Part shown: piece after piece, positions 1-5,150 of the stretch
How the letters are laid out: every line of letters starts with the position of its first letter
Numbering within the stretch: the stretch's first letter is position 1
Origin: Paracoccaceae bacterium
GTDB lineage: Bacteria > Pseudomonadota > Alphaproteobacteria > Rhodobacterales > Rhodobacteraceae
Direction of reading: 5' to 3'
NCBI GenBank assembly: GCA_003545125.1
Contig: DQCI01000156.1
Span: forward strand, 1,556-7,845
DNA length: 6,290 nucleotides
Program-made: the position numbers and the translations under genes
The notes under the pieces: generated by a model
The model's database searches: none
Told to the model about the DNA's origin: nothing
What the model saw: only the letters and a program-made list of their open reading frames with translations

Positions 1-663
1 ACGTTCGGCGGGTTCGCCGAAATGTGCGTGGCGAAGGAAGCGCTCTGGGTGCCGGTGCCGCGCGGGGTGTCCGATGTGTTCGCGGCCGCGCTGCCGCAAT
101 CGGGCACCATCGCGCTGTCGGGCATGCGCGGGCGGGCCGGGCCTGGCAAAAAGGTCCTCGTGAACGGCGGCGGCGGCGGCTCCGGGCCGCTGGCGATCCA
201 GCTGGCCGCGCAGACCGGGGCCGACGTCTGGGGCGTCGACAAGGAGGCGAAGGCGGACGTGATGCGCGAGGCGGGGGCGGTGCGGACCCTGGATTTCGAG
301 GCCGAGGATTTCGCAGCCCTCGACGAGCGGTTCGACCTGGTCCTCGATCTTTTCGGCACACGGCCGATGCGCCGGGTCCGCAGGGTGCTCGTGCCCGGCG
401 GCGAATACCTGATGGTGGGCGGACCGATGCGGCAACTGCTCGGCGCCGGGCTGGCCATGCTGTGGACCAGGGCAACCAACCGCCGGGCCGGGCTGCTCAT
501 GGTGCCGCAGGGGCCGGAGGCGCTCGGCGAATTGCTCGAAATGGTGCAGGCGGAACACCTTACTCCGGTGGTCGGCGAGGTCACTTCGCTCGACTGCGCC
601 CGCCAGGCCCTGATGGACATGGGGGCACGAAGAATCGGTGGGAAGCTGGTGATCGTGCCATAA
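1..663 (+). CDS. Medium-chain (zinc-type) dehydrogenase/reductase, 5'-truncated by the window edge
   Basis: The open frame runs from base 1 (visible start TFGGFAEM) to TAA at 661-663, giving 220 visible residues. Full-length MDR enzymes have about 320-350, so the N-terminal GroES-like catalytic domain is mostly outside the window. Seen: the GGFAE segment that closes the catalytic domain, then a Rossmann fold whose nucleotide-binding turn is the glycine-rich NGGGGGSG at visible residues 55-62. It is followed by a beta strand ending GVDKEAK, a DLVLDLFG strand, VPGGEYLMVGG, and the typical tail GGKLVIVP. Family knowledge: these cytosolic enzymes use NAD(P)H to reduce quinones, enones or aldehydes, or oxidise alcohols. 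The glycine-rich turn and the tail fit the quinone-oxidoreductase/RTN4IP1-like branch. The substrate cannot be told, and zinc ligands, if any, are off-window. The ATG at base 22 is internal, since coding similarity continues upstream of it. No T-rich terminator follows; the next gene starts about 97 bases downstream on the same strand. Confidence 0.88.
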   Translation, partial: TFGGFAEMCVAKEALWVPVPRGVSDVFAAALPQSGTIALSGMRGRAGPGKKVLVNGGGGGSGPLAIQLAAQTGADVWGVDKEAKADVMREAGAVRTLDFEAEDFAALDERFDLVLDLFGTRPMRRVRRVLVPGGEYLMVGGPMRQLLGAGLAMLWTRATNRRAGLLMVPQGPEALGELLEMVQAEHLTPVVGEVTSLDCARQALMDMGARRIGGKLVIVP

Positions 664-760
664 GTATTCACGCGGTCTCCTTCTTTGCGTCAAGTTCAGG
701 CCACGGAGCCAAGGGATGCTCGCCGCGGCCAGAAGGCCTGGCACTGACAGGACACGACCC

Positions 761-1357
761 ATGGTACCGAGTTACGATTTTGACATTCACTGGTTGATCC
801 CGCGCGACGTCGAGGCCGATCCCGCGATCAGCAAGCTGCTGGGCGACATCGGTCTCAACGGCAAATCGCGCGGCAATTACATCGCGCTGTTTCGCGACCC
901 GAAGATCATCGCGATGATTGAGCGGGCCGACCCGGTGCTGCGCGATTTGCTCAAGGCCAGCGGTTTCGGGTTCATCCCTTTCCAGGGCGACGCGCCGGCG
1001 GGGCAATACCCCGCCGAGGACGCCGCCGCGCGCACCGAAGTGATAACACGGCTCGTCGCGCAACTCGGTCAGTTCGACCTGAAAGGGGCCGATCTCGGCG
1101 GGTTCGACTTCGGCGGTTTCCTCAAGTCCATCGTCGATGCCGGGCCGTTGCCGGACAGCGGTGCCGCCCCCGACCCGCGCATGGCCCCGACGGCGAGACC
1201 GTCCCGGACTGCGTTGAACGCCGAGGCGATGCCCTCGGGCTTCGCGAAACTCTCCTGCCGCAATCGGGTTCTGCCGTTCATGGTGCTGTCGCTCGCCGTG
1301 ACCCTGGGTGTGTACTGGGTGATCGAACACATCGAGGCAGCGCCGATCGTGTTCTAG
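761..1357 (+). CDS. Hypothetical protein with one C-terminal membrane segment and a short pentapeptide-like repeat
   Basis: I do not recognise the family. The 198-residue product has a mixed alpha/beta-looking N-terminal part (residues 1-100, including DFDIHWLIP and FGFIPFQGD). Next come three tandem five-residue units, FDLKG-ADLGG-FDFGG (residues 105-119), then a proline/alanine-rich linker (about 120-150). A hydrophobic helix (about 170-188, FMVLSLAVTLGVYWVIEHI) lies close to the C-terminus, and no N-terminal signal is seen. That order suggests a tail-anchored inner-membrane protein with a cytosolic head. Two starts are possible: ATG 761 with AGGA eight bases upstream, and in-frame ATG 716 with GGAG seven bases upstream. 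I prefer 761 because the extra 15 residues (arginine- and alanine-rich) look like translated non-coding DNA. TAG is at 1355-1357. It may be co-transcribed with the upstream dehydrogenase, but the 97-base gap does not show this. Codon use looks like that of its neighbours. Confidence 0.7.
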   Translation: MVPSYDFDIHWLIPRDVEADPAISKLLGDIGLNGKSRGNYIALFRDPKIIAMIERADPVLRDLLKASGFGFIPFQGDAPAGQYPAEDAAARTEVITRLVAQLGQFDLKGADLGGFDFGGFLKSIVDAGPLPDSGAAPDPRMAPTARPSRTALNAEAMPSGFAKLSCRNRVLPFMVLSLAVTLGVYWVIEHIEAAPIVF

Positions 1358-1368
1358 ACCAAAACCGT

Positions 1369-1389
1369 TTCAGATTGGATCAATCTGAA
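1369..1389. repeat. Perfect 9-bp inverted repeat with 3-base loop, just after the 761-1357 gene
   Basis: TTCAGATTG (1369-1377) and CAATCTGAA (1381-1389) are exact reverse complements around GAT. No T-run follows on either side, so this is not a standard intrinsic terminator by itself. The right arm can also pair with 1404-1411 (CAGATTGA). Separately, TGGATCAA (1376-1383) can pair with TTGATCCA (1398-1405), so alternative folds exclude one another. The bases ACCGTTTCAG just before and into the left arm recur inside the terminator hairpin at 1432-1456. It may be a dispersed intergenic repeat; one window cannot show that. Confidence 0.6.
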
Positions 1390-1407
1390 TAGGGGATTTG
1401 ATCCAGA

Positions 1408-1424
1408 TTGAGCAACTTGAGCAA
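1408..1424. repeat. Direct repeat TTGAGCAA x2
   Basis: The 8-mer TTGAGCAA occurs at 1408-1415 and again at 1417-1424, separated by a single C. It lies between the two hairpins of the convergent intergenic region. A nine-base period is close to one helical turn, but nothing else suggests a protein-binding site, and chance duplication is possible. Confidence 0.4.
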
Positions 1425-1431
1425 AACCCCG

Positions 1432-1463
1432 GGATCAGACCGTTTCAGTCTGATCCGCTTTTT
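1432..1463 (+). terminator. Intrinsic terminator, probably bidirectional, between convergent genes
   Basis: GGATCAGAC (1432-1440) pairs perfectly with GTCTGATCC (1448-1456) around the 7-base loop CGTTTCA, and TTTTT follows at 1459-1463. This is a good rho-independent terminator for the plus-strand gene ending at 1357. Read on the minus strand, the hairpin starts within ten bases of the pncA stop codon (1466-1468) and is followed by CCC, GGGG and then TTTT, so it could also end pncA transcription less efficiently. Confidence 0.8.
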
Positions 1464-1465
1464 CC

Positions 1466-2083
1466 CTAGCTCCGGCCCACCACCTGCACGCCCGCCGCCT
1501 CCATCGCGCTCAGCGCTTTGGCCAATGACCCGTCGAGGTCGATGGCACGGCAGGCGTCGAGCCGGATCTTTGCGCTGAACCCGAGGCGCACCGCGTCGAG
1601 CGCGGACCAGGCGACGCAATAGTCGGTGGCGAGGCCAACCAGGGTCACCTTCTCGACACCCCGGCCGCGCAGATAGCCTTCAAGGCCGGTGGCGGTGGTT
1701 CGGTCATTCTCGAAGAAGGCCGAATAGCTGTCGATCTCGGACCGGAACCCCTTGCGCAGGATCATCTGCGCCGTCTCGGTGATGAGGTCTTCGTGAAAAT
1801 CGGCGCCGTCGGTGCTTTGCACGCAATGATCCGGCCAGAGCACCTGGGGGCCATAGGGCATGTCGATGAGGTCGAAGGGCGCGCGCCCCGGGTGCGCCGA
1901 GGCGAAGGAGCCATGCCCCTTGGTGTGCCAATCCTGGGTGAACACCCGCACCGGGTAGTTGCGCACGATCCGGTTGATCTCGGGCACCACCTCGTCGCCG
2001 CGCTCGACCGCCAGCGCACCGCCGGGGCAGAAATCGTTCTGCACGTCGATCACGACAATGGCTTCGTTCGCGTGTTTGGTCAT
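1466..2083 (-). CDS. pncA: Nicotinamidase (pyrazinamidase)
   Basis: A 205-residue cytosolic cysteine hydrolase of the isochorismatase-like family. PncA converts nicotinamide to nicotinate and ammonia for NAD salvage through the Preiss-Handler route, and also hydrolyses pyrazinamide. Seen: the catalytic triad Asp13 (VIDVQNDF), Lys111 (LRKGF) and Cys156 (ATDYCV). The metal-binding set is Asp51 and His53 (TQDWHT) plus His86 (WPDHCV). The PGGALAV motif after the first strand is also typical. The triad positions and length match the E. coli enzyme (about 213 residues) closely, so I rate the call as near certain. ATG at 2083 is preceded by GGGGG with a five-base gap (2089-2093), and the family's N-terminus begins right here. 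TAG is at 1466-1468, next to a shared terminator. The protease gene lies upstream on the same strand, 148 bases away. Nothing is missing or unusual. Confidence 0.96.
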   Translation of the reverse strand: MTKHANEAIVVIDVQNDFCPGGALAVERGDEVVPEINRIVRNYPVRVFTQDWHTKGHGSFASAHPGRAPFDLIDMPYGPQVLWPDHCVQSTDGADFHEDLITETAQMILRKGFRSEIDSYSAFFENDRTTATGLEGYLRGRGVEKVTLVGLATDYCVAWSALDAVRLGFSAKIRLDACRAIDLDGSLAKALSAMEAAGVQVVGRS

Positions 2084-2103
2084 GTCTGCCCCCGTTTTCC
2101 CAA

Positions 2104-2131
2104 TGTTTACGTAGGGTTGTCAGAAGGTCAA
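2104..2131 (-). promoter_or_regulatory. Candidate housekeeping sigma promoter for pncA
   Basis: On the minus strand TTGACC (2126-2131) is a five-of-six match to the -35 box. After a 16-base spacer comes TAAACA (2104-2109), a weak -10 box. Transcription would begin near 2097, leaving a leader of about 14 bases that still holds the GGGGG ribosome site. The rest of the 148-base gap shows one 6-bp GC hairpin (2180-2196) without a T-run. Confidence 0.4.
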
Positions 2132-2231
2132 CGGAAATCGGGTCGGAATAGTGCTGTTTTGCCAAGGGGCATGGGAACGGCGCCGAAATGCGGCGCGATC
2201 TGGCGGCGCGGACCCCGAAAAGCGGCCCCGA

Positions 2232-3656
2232 TCAACCGCGCCAAGTGAGGTAGACGAGCCCGCCACGGCGGTTCAGCACAATCTTCCAGGTGCGCTGTCC
2301 ATCAGCGAGCGCAGCCTCGGTCGCTGCCTTGAAATCGTCGATGGTGACGATTGGGGTTCCGTTGACCTCGGCGATGATATCGCCCGGCTGGAAGTTGCGG
2401 GCCTGCCGCGGGTTGTCGAGCGCAAGCACGATCACCCCGCTCCGGTCGGACGCCAGCCCGAGCCGCTCGCGCAGCGCCGGTCCGATCTCCTGCAGGACGA
2501 GCCCGTCGAACGGACCGGGGGCAGCGACCTTCACCGGCCCCCCGTCGAGCGCTTCCTCGGCACGAACGGCGGCGCGCATTTCGACCGACACGGTCTCATG
2601 CCCGCCCTCGCGCAGGACGGTCACCGGAACCTGCGACCCCAATTCCTGCAGCGACAGCCGGAAGCCAAGCTCGGCCGGCGCGTTCACCGCGTGCCCTGCG
2701 ATTTCGAGCACGACATCGCCCGGGCGCACGCCGGCGGTGCCGAACGGGCTCTCTTCCACGACGTTCTGGACCAGCACGCCGAGCGGACGGTCGAGCCCCA
2801 GCGCTTCGGCGATGTCGGCGTCGATCGGTTGTACGTCGATCCCCGCCCAGGGACGGGTGAAGCTCGCCTCGCCCGCTTCGGCCTGGGCGACCACCCGGGC
2901 CACCAGGTTGGCGGGCACCGCGAAACCGATCCCGTTCGATCCGCCGGACCGGGTGACGATCTGGGTGTTGATCCCGACCAGGCGCCCCGACATGTCGACC
3001 AGCGCGCCACCGGAATTGCCCGGGTTGATCGGCGCGTCGGTCTGCACGAAATATCCACCCGCCGTATAGGCGCCGCCGCCACGTCCGGTGCGCGCGAGGC
3101 CCGAGACGATGCCGGACGACACCGTCTGCCCGACCCCGAAGGGGTTGCCGATGGCGAGCACCAGATCGCCCACCGAGATCGCATCGCTGTCGGCAAACGC
3201 GAGCGCCGGCAGCGCGGCATCGTCAGCGTCGATCAGCCGGATCACGGCCAGGTCGGCGGCCTCGTCGGCAAGCACGAGCGCACCTTCGAACTCACGCCGG
3301 TCGGTGAGCACCACACGGATGTCGGTGGCGTTCTCGACGACGTGGAAATTGGACACCACAAGCCCGTCGCCGACGATCACGCCCGAGCCCAGCGCATTCT
3401 GTTCACGCGGCCGACTCGGGGCGATATCGCCGAAAAACTGGCGAAAGAACGGGTCCTCGAACAGCGGGGTTCCGCGTTCGGCAACCATCCGCGTGGCATA
3501 GATGTTGACCACCGCGGGGGCGGCGGCGGCAACGACCGGCGCGAAGCTCAGCGAGATCTCGGCGGTCGAGGACGGCACACGGGCGGGTCCGGTCTCGGCG
3601 TTGGCTCCGCTGACGAGAATGAGCAGAACGGCGAGTGATCTGGCGAGATTGGTCAT
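2232..3656 (-). CDS. Periplasmic HtrA/DegP (Do-family) serine endopeptidase with two PDZ domains
   Basis: A 474-residue ATP-independent protease/chaperone of envelope protein quality control. Order: Sec signal peptide (residues 1-20, MTNLARSLAVLLILVSGANA, cleavage probably after ANA), chymotrypsin-like protease domain (about 40-255), PDZ1 (about 268-362) and PDZ2 (about 383-470). The triad is complete: His105 (SNFHVVENA), Asp135 (ADLAVIRL) and Ser215 in the oxyanion loop GNSGG (213-217). LGSGVIV, AIGNPFGVGQ and NGIGFAVP are also classic. The ATG at 3743 would add 29 residues in front of the signal peptide. I chose 3656 because it puts the signal at the N-terminus and has GGGGAC about five bases upstream. 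The stretch ahead of His105 (FFRQFF near 71-75) resembles the family's LA loop region. Alphaproteobacteria often carry several Do paralogues, so I do not choose between degP, degQ and mucD. PncA lies downstream; the divergent neighbour at 3801 is unrelated. Confidence 0.93.
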   Translation of the reverse strand: MTNLARSLAVLLILVSGANAETGPARVPSSTAEISLSFAPVVAAAAPAVVNIYATRMVAERGTPLFEDPFFRQFFGDIAPSRPREQNALGSGVIVGDGLVVSNFHVVENATDIRVVLTDRREFEGALVLADEAADLAVIRLIDADDAALPALAFADSDAISVGDLVLAIGNPFGVGQTVSSGIVSGLARTGRGGGAYTAGGYFVQTDAPINPGNSGGALVDMSGRLVGINTQIVTRSGGSNGIGFAVPANLVARVVAQAEAGEASFTRPWAGIDVQPIDADIAEALGLDRPLGVLVQNVVEESPFGTAGVRPGDVVLEIAGHAVNAPAELGFRLSLQELGSQVPVTVLREGGHETVSVEMRAAVRAEEALDGGPVKVAAPGPFDGLVLQEIGPALRERLGLASDRSGVIVLALDNPRQARNFQPGDIIAEVNGTPIVTIDDFKAATEAALADGQRTWKIVLNRRGGLVYLTWRG

Positions 3657-3694
3657 GATGTCCCCGGGAAAATGCCGAATGTAGTTCCAGAACC

Positions 3695-3722
3695 ATGTGG
3701 CAACTTGCCTCGCCGGATCAAG
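3695..3722 (-). promoter_or_regulatory. Possible heat-shock-like (RpoH) promoter of the HtrA gene
   Basis: On the minus strand CTTGAT (3717-3722), with a C before it, resembles the CTTGAA -35 element. CCACAT (3695-3700), 16 bases on, is a loose match to the CCCCAT -10 element. A start near 3688 would give a leader of about 32 bases to ATG 3656 and would exclude the upstream ATG at 3743. HtrA genes are commonly stress-induced, which makes the site attractive, but the match is poor. Confidence 0.2.
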
Positions 3723-3800
3723 GTCGTGGCGGAAAAGTGCCATCGTCTTGCCAGTTTTCGATACTAGTCAATCATTCAGTTCGGATTCCCGGAGTGTTTG

Positions 3801-4304
3801 ATGGGTCGAGAAACCTACCTTTACGGGCGCGGTGGCGGTACGGGTGCATATTTCCTGTTGTTCTTTGGCGTCGTCATCGTCGGCGGCATGCTGCTGGCCA
3901 GTTCGAGCGCCAGCGGAATCCGTGTTGCGGGGATCGGGATAAGCCCCGCGATTGCCACGCTGGCCTACCTGTGCGTCGCCGGATTTGGCGGCTGGCTGGC
4001 CTGGGGCGAAGTGCAGAGCGAGCGGTTCAAGACCACGTCACAACGCCCCATAGAACTTGGCCCCCGCGCGATCGTCGCGCCTGCCTTCCCGGACGGACGA
4101 CGGATGGTCAAGCTGTCCTATACCGGTATCACCGAACTCAAGGTCGACACCGGCAAGGGCGAGCCCTGGCTCTACATCCAGCACCAGAACGGCAAGCTCG
4201 CGATCTCCGCCGAGGCGATGGAGAGCTATTCCGCGTTTCAGCGGATGCTCATGTCTCTCGAACTGCGAGTGTCTTTGGCGCGGGGTGCCATGACGGCCGA
4301 CTGA
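3801..4304 (+). CDS. Hypothetical membrane protein: two helices plus a cytosolic PH-like domain
   Basis: A 167-residue product. Seen: a glycine-rich N-terminus (YGRGGGTG, 8-15), a first hydrophobic helix (about 16-33) and a second (about 48-68, ending GGWLAW). A soluble part follows (about 74-160) with strand-like segments MVKLSYTGITELKVD, PWLYIQHQ and GKLAISAEAM, then a final helix SAFQRMLMSLELRV. That pattern (strand, short turn with an I-x-x-[IL] motif, strands, C-terminal helix) resembles bacterial PH-like domains tied to membrane helix pairs. This is inference from pattern, not a recognised family match. ATG 3801 has GGAG six bases upstream (3791-3794), an ideal ribosome site; the TTG just before it at 3798 is less likely. 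TGA is at 4302-4304. It stands alone, divergent from the HtrA gene and convergent with the sugar transferase, so context does not reveal its job. Confidence 0.75.
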   Translation: MGRETYLYGRGGGTGAYFLLFFGVVIVGGMLLASSSASGIRVAGIGISPAIATLAYLCVAGFGGWLAWGEVQSERFKTTSQRPIELGPRAIVAPAFPDGRRMVKLSYTGITELKVDTGKGEPWLYIQHQNGKLAISAEAMESYSAFQRMLMSLELRVSLARGAMTAD

Positions 4305-4335
4305 GCGGCTGTCACAAACCCACACGGTCGGCCGT
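4293..4335. repeat. 9-bp inverted repeat spanning the end of the 3801-4304 gene
   Basis: ACGGCCGAC (4293-4301, the last three sense codons) is the exact reverse complement of GTCGGCCGT (4327-4335). The 25-base loop begins with the TGA stop. The two convergent genes end only 40 bases apart, so this could be a shared transcription end or barrier. The long loop and missing T-run make it a poor intrinsic terminator. Confidence 0.4.
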
Positions 4336-4344
4336 TCGCCCGGC

Positions 4345-4977
4345 TCAGCGCCATTTCCTGAGGTGCAGCGGCAGGGTGCGGAACACCGTGTGCAAGATCA
4401 GAATGGTGTCAAAGACCAGGTTCCGGTTCTCGGCATAGATCAGGTCGAGCTTCGCCTTCCGTGGGACGCAAACCCGCGTATAGACCGCCTCGGTCTGTTG
4501 CGGGGTCTTGCAGGTGGCCAGGAGCTCGTCCTCGGTCTTGTGGTAGACCACCGTCGCGAGCCCGGTGATCCCGGGGCGCGATCTCAGCACCTCCGCATAG
4601 AGCTCGGGAAACATCTTCACGTAGCGCGGATCGGGCGGGCGCGGCCCGACGAAAGAGATGTCGCCGCGGATCACGTTCCAGAGCTGCGGCATCTCGTCGA
4701 GCCGTGTCCGGCGCAGGAACCGGCCTGTCGAGGTGATTCGACGGCGCTTGTGGCCTCCCGACACGCCGTGATCCTTGACCACCCGTGTCGGCCGCATGGT
4801 GCGAAACTTCCAGAGTGTGAAGTTGTGACCCGGTGTCTTGACCCTCGGGTGGCCGAACAGGATCGGGCGGCCATCGCGGATCAGGATCGTCAGCGCGACG
4901 CCGACGATCAGCGGCAAGAGCAGCAGCGTCAACGTAATCGCAAGGAGAAGGTCGGAAATGCGCTTGGCCGGAGTCAT
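4345..4977 (-). CDS. Bacterial sugar transferase (priming phosphoglycosyl transferase, PglC/ExoY-like)
   Basis: A 210-residue monotopic membrane enzyme. The family moves a sugar-1-phosphate from a UDP-sugar to undecaprenyl phosphate on the inner face of the inner membrane, starting assembly of an exopolysaccharide, capsule or O-antigen unit. Seen: the N-terminal KRISDLLLA motif, then one hydrophobic re-entrant helix (about 8-32) with a central proline (Pro22) and the FGHPRV turn. The basic strand LWKFRTM follows (55-61). The core is TGRFLRRTRLDEMPQLWNV and GDISFVGPRPPDPRY, with the catalytic Asp94-Glu95 pair, and then RPGITGLATV (134-143). The short length is like PglC, without the extra N-terminal helices of WcaJ-type enzymes. 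Start ATG 4977 is favoured over the in-frame ATG at 5007 because GGGAG lies seven bases upstream and the KR-x-x-D motif begins at once. Which sugar is used cannot be read. The divergent export lipoprotein supports a polysaccharide role. Confidence 0.93.
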   Translation of the reverse strand: MTPAKRISDLLLAITLTLLLLPLIVGVALTILIRDGRPILFGHPRVKTPGHNFTLWKFRTMRPTRVVKDHGVSGGHKRRRITSTGRFLRRTRLDEMPQLWNVIRGDISFVGPRPPDPRYVKMFPELYAEVLRSRPGITGLATVVYHKTEDELLATCKTPQQTEAVYTRVCVPRKAKLDLIYAENRNLVFDTILILHTVFRTLPLHLRKWR

Positions 4978-4984
4978 GCAGGCG

Positions 4985-5002
4985 CTCCCAGGGAGATCTG
5001 GG
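4985..5002 (-). promoter_or_regulatory. Ribosome-binding site of the sugar transferase inside a small hairpin
   Basis: GGGAG (minus strand, 4985-4989) sits seven bases before ATG 4977 and decides that start. CCCAG (4998-5002 on the minus strand) can pair with CTGGG (4987-4991), overlapping three bases of the ribosome site. CTCCC (4991-4995) is an alternative partner for GGGAG. The site could therefore be partly masked in the mRNA. Stems of five base pairs are weak, so this is a suggestion only. Confidence 0.35.
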
Positions 5003-5024
5003 TGCACGTCGCCCGCGACCAGGC

Positions 5025-5052
5025 GTTATTGCATTCGGGTCGCACTCGGCAA
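5025..5052 (-). promoter_or_regulatory. Candidate promoter of the sugar transferase
   Basis: Minus strand TTGCCG (5047-5052) and AATAAC (5025-5030) are each four-of-six matches to the -35 and -10 boxes, with a 16-base spacer. Transcription from about 5018 would leave a leader of about 40 bases. In the plus direction the same 170-base region offers TTGAAG (5091-5096) without a good partner, so I call no promoter for the export gene. Confidence 0.25.
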
Positions 5053-5136
5053 AAAGCTCCGTTCGTAAAGGCTTTGGCTCGTATCTCCGATTGAAGCCAG
5101 CGTGTAAATAGGTCACACAGAAGCGCACCAGAATCC

Positions 5137-5150
5137 GGGGGGATGATTTG
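5137..5150 (+). promoter_or_regulatory. G-rich ribosome-binding site and TTG start of the export gene
   Basis: GGGGGGA (5137-5143) lies four bases before TTG 5148. An ATG at 5143-5145 overlaps the purine tract but is in another frame and leads only to a 61-codon frame with no recognisable product. The non-ATG start next to a strong purine tract may set a modest expression level. Confidence 0.55.

Noticed and set aside
728..742. GCCAG/CTGGC hairpin between the dehydrogenase and the hypothetical gene
   Set aside because: Five base pairs, no T-run; not enough for a terminator or attenuator.
24..797. Second plus-strand frame across the dehydrogenase, considered as frameshift evidence
   Set aside because: The frame-1 product keeps all MDR motifs through to its C-terminus, so there is no frameshift; the other frame is an arginine/glycine-rich shadow.
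668..1330. Minus-strand open frame opposite the 761-1357 gene
   Set aside because: Its composition (His, Arg, Gly, Asp rich) is typical of antisense frames; the plus frame has a membrane helix, ribosome sites and a matching terminator. Some doubt remains because neither product belongs to a family I know.
2180..2196. GC hairpin (GCGCCG/CGGCGC, five-base loop) after the HtrA stop, considered as terminator
   Set aside because: No T-run follows in either direction and the stem is only six base pairs; common by chance at this G+C.
2151..3638. Long plus-strand open frame of 495 codons opposite the HtrA gene
   Set aside because: It is an antisense shadow of a strongly biased high-GC gene; its product is rich in Arg, His, Asp and Gly with no domain, while the minus strand encodes a complete HtrA protease.
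4978..5147. Possible riboswitch or small RNA in the 170-base divergent region
   Set aside because: Only short stems are visible, with no known aptamer consensus and no terminator; I see just the candidate minus promoter and the two ribosome sites.
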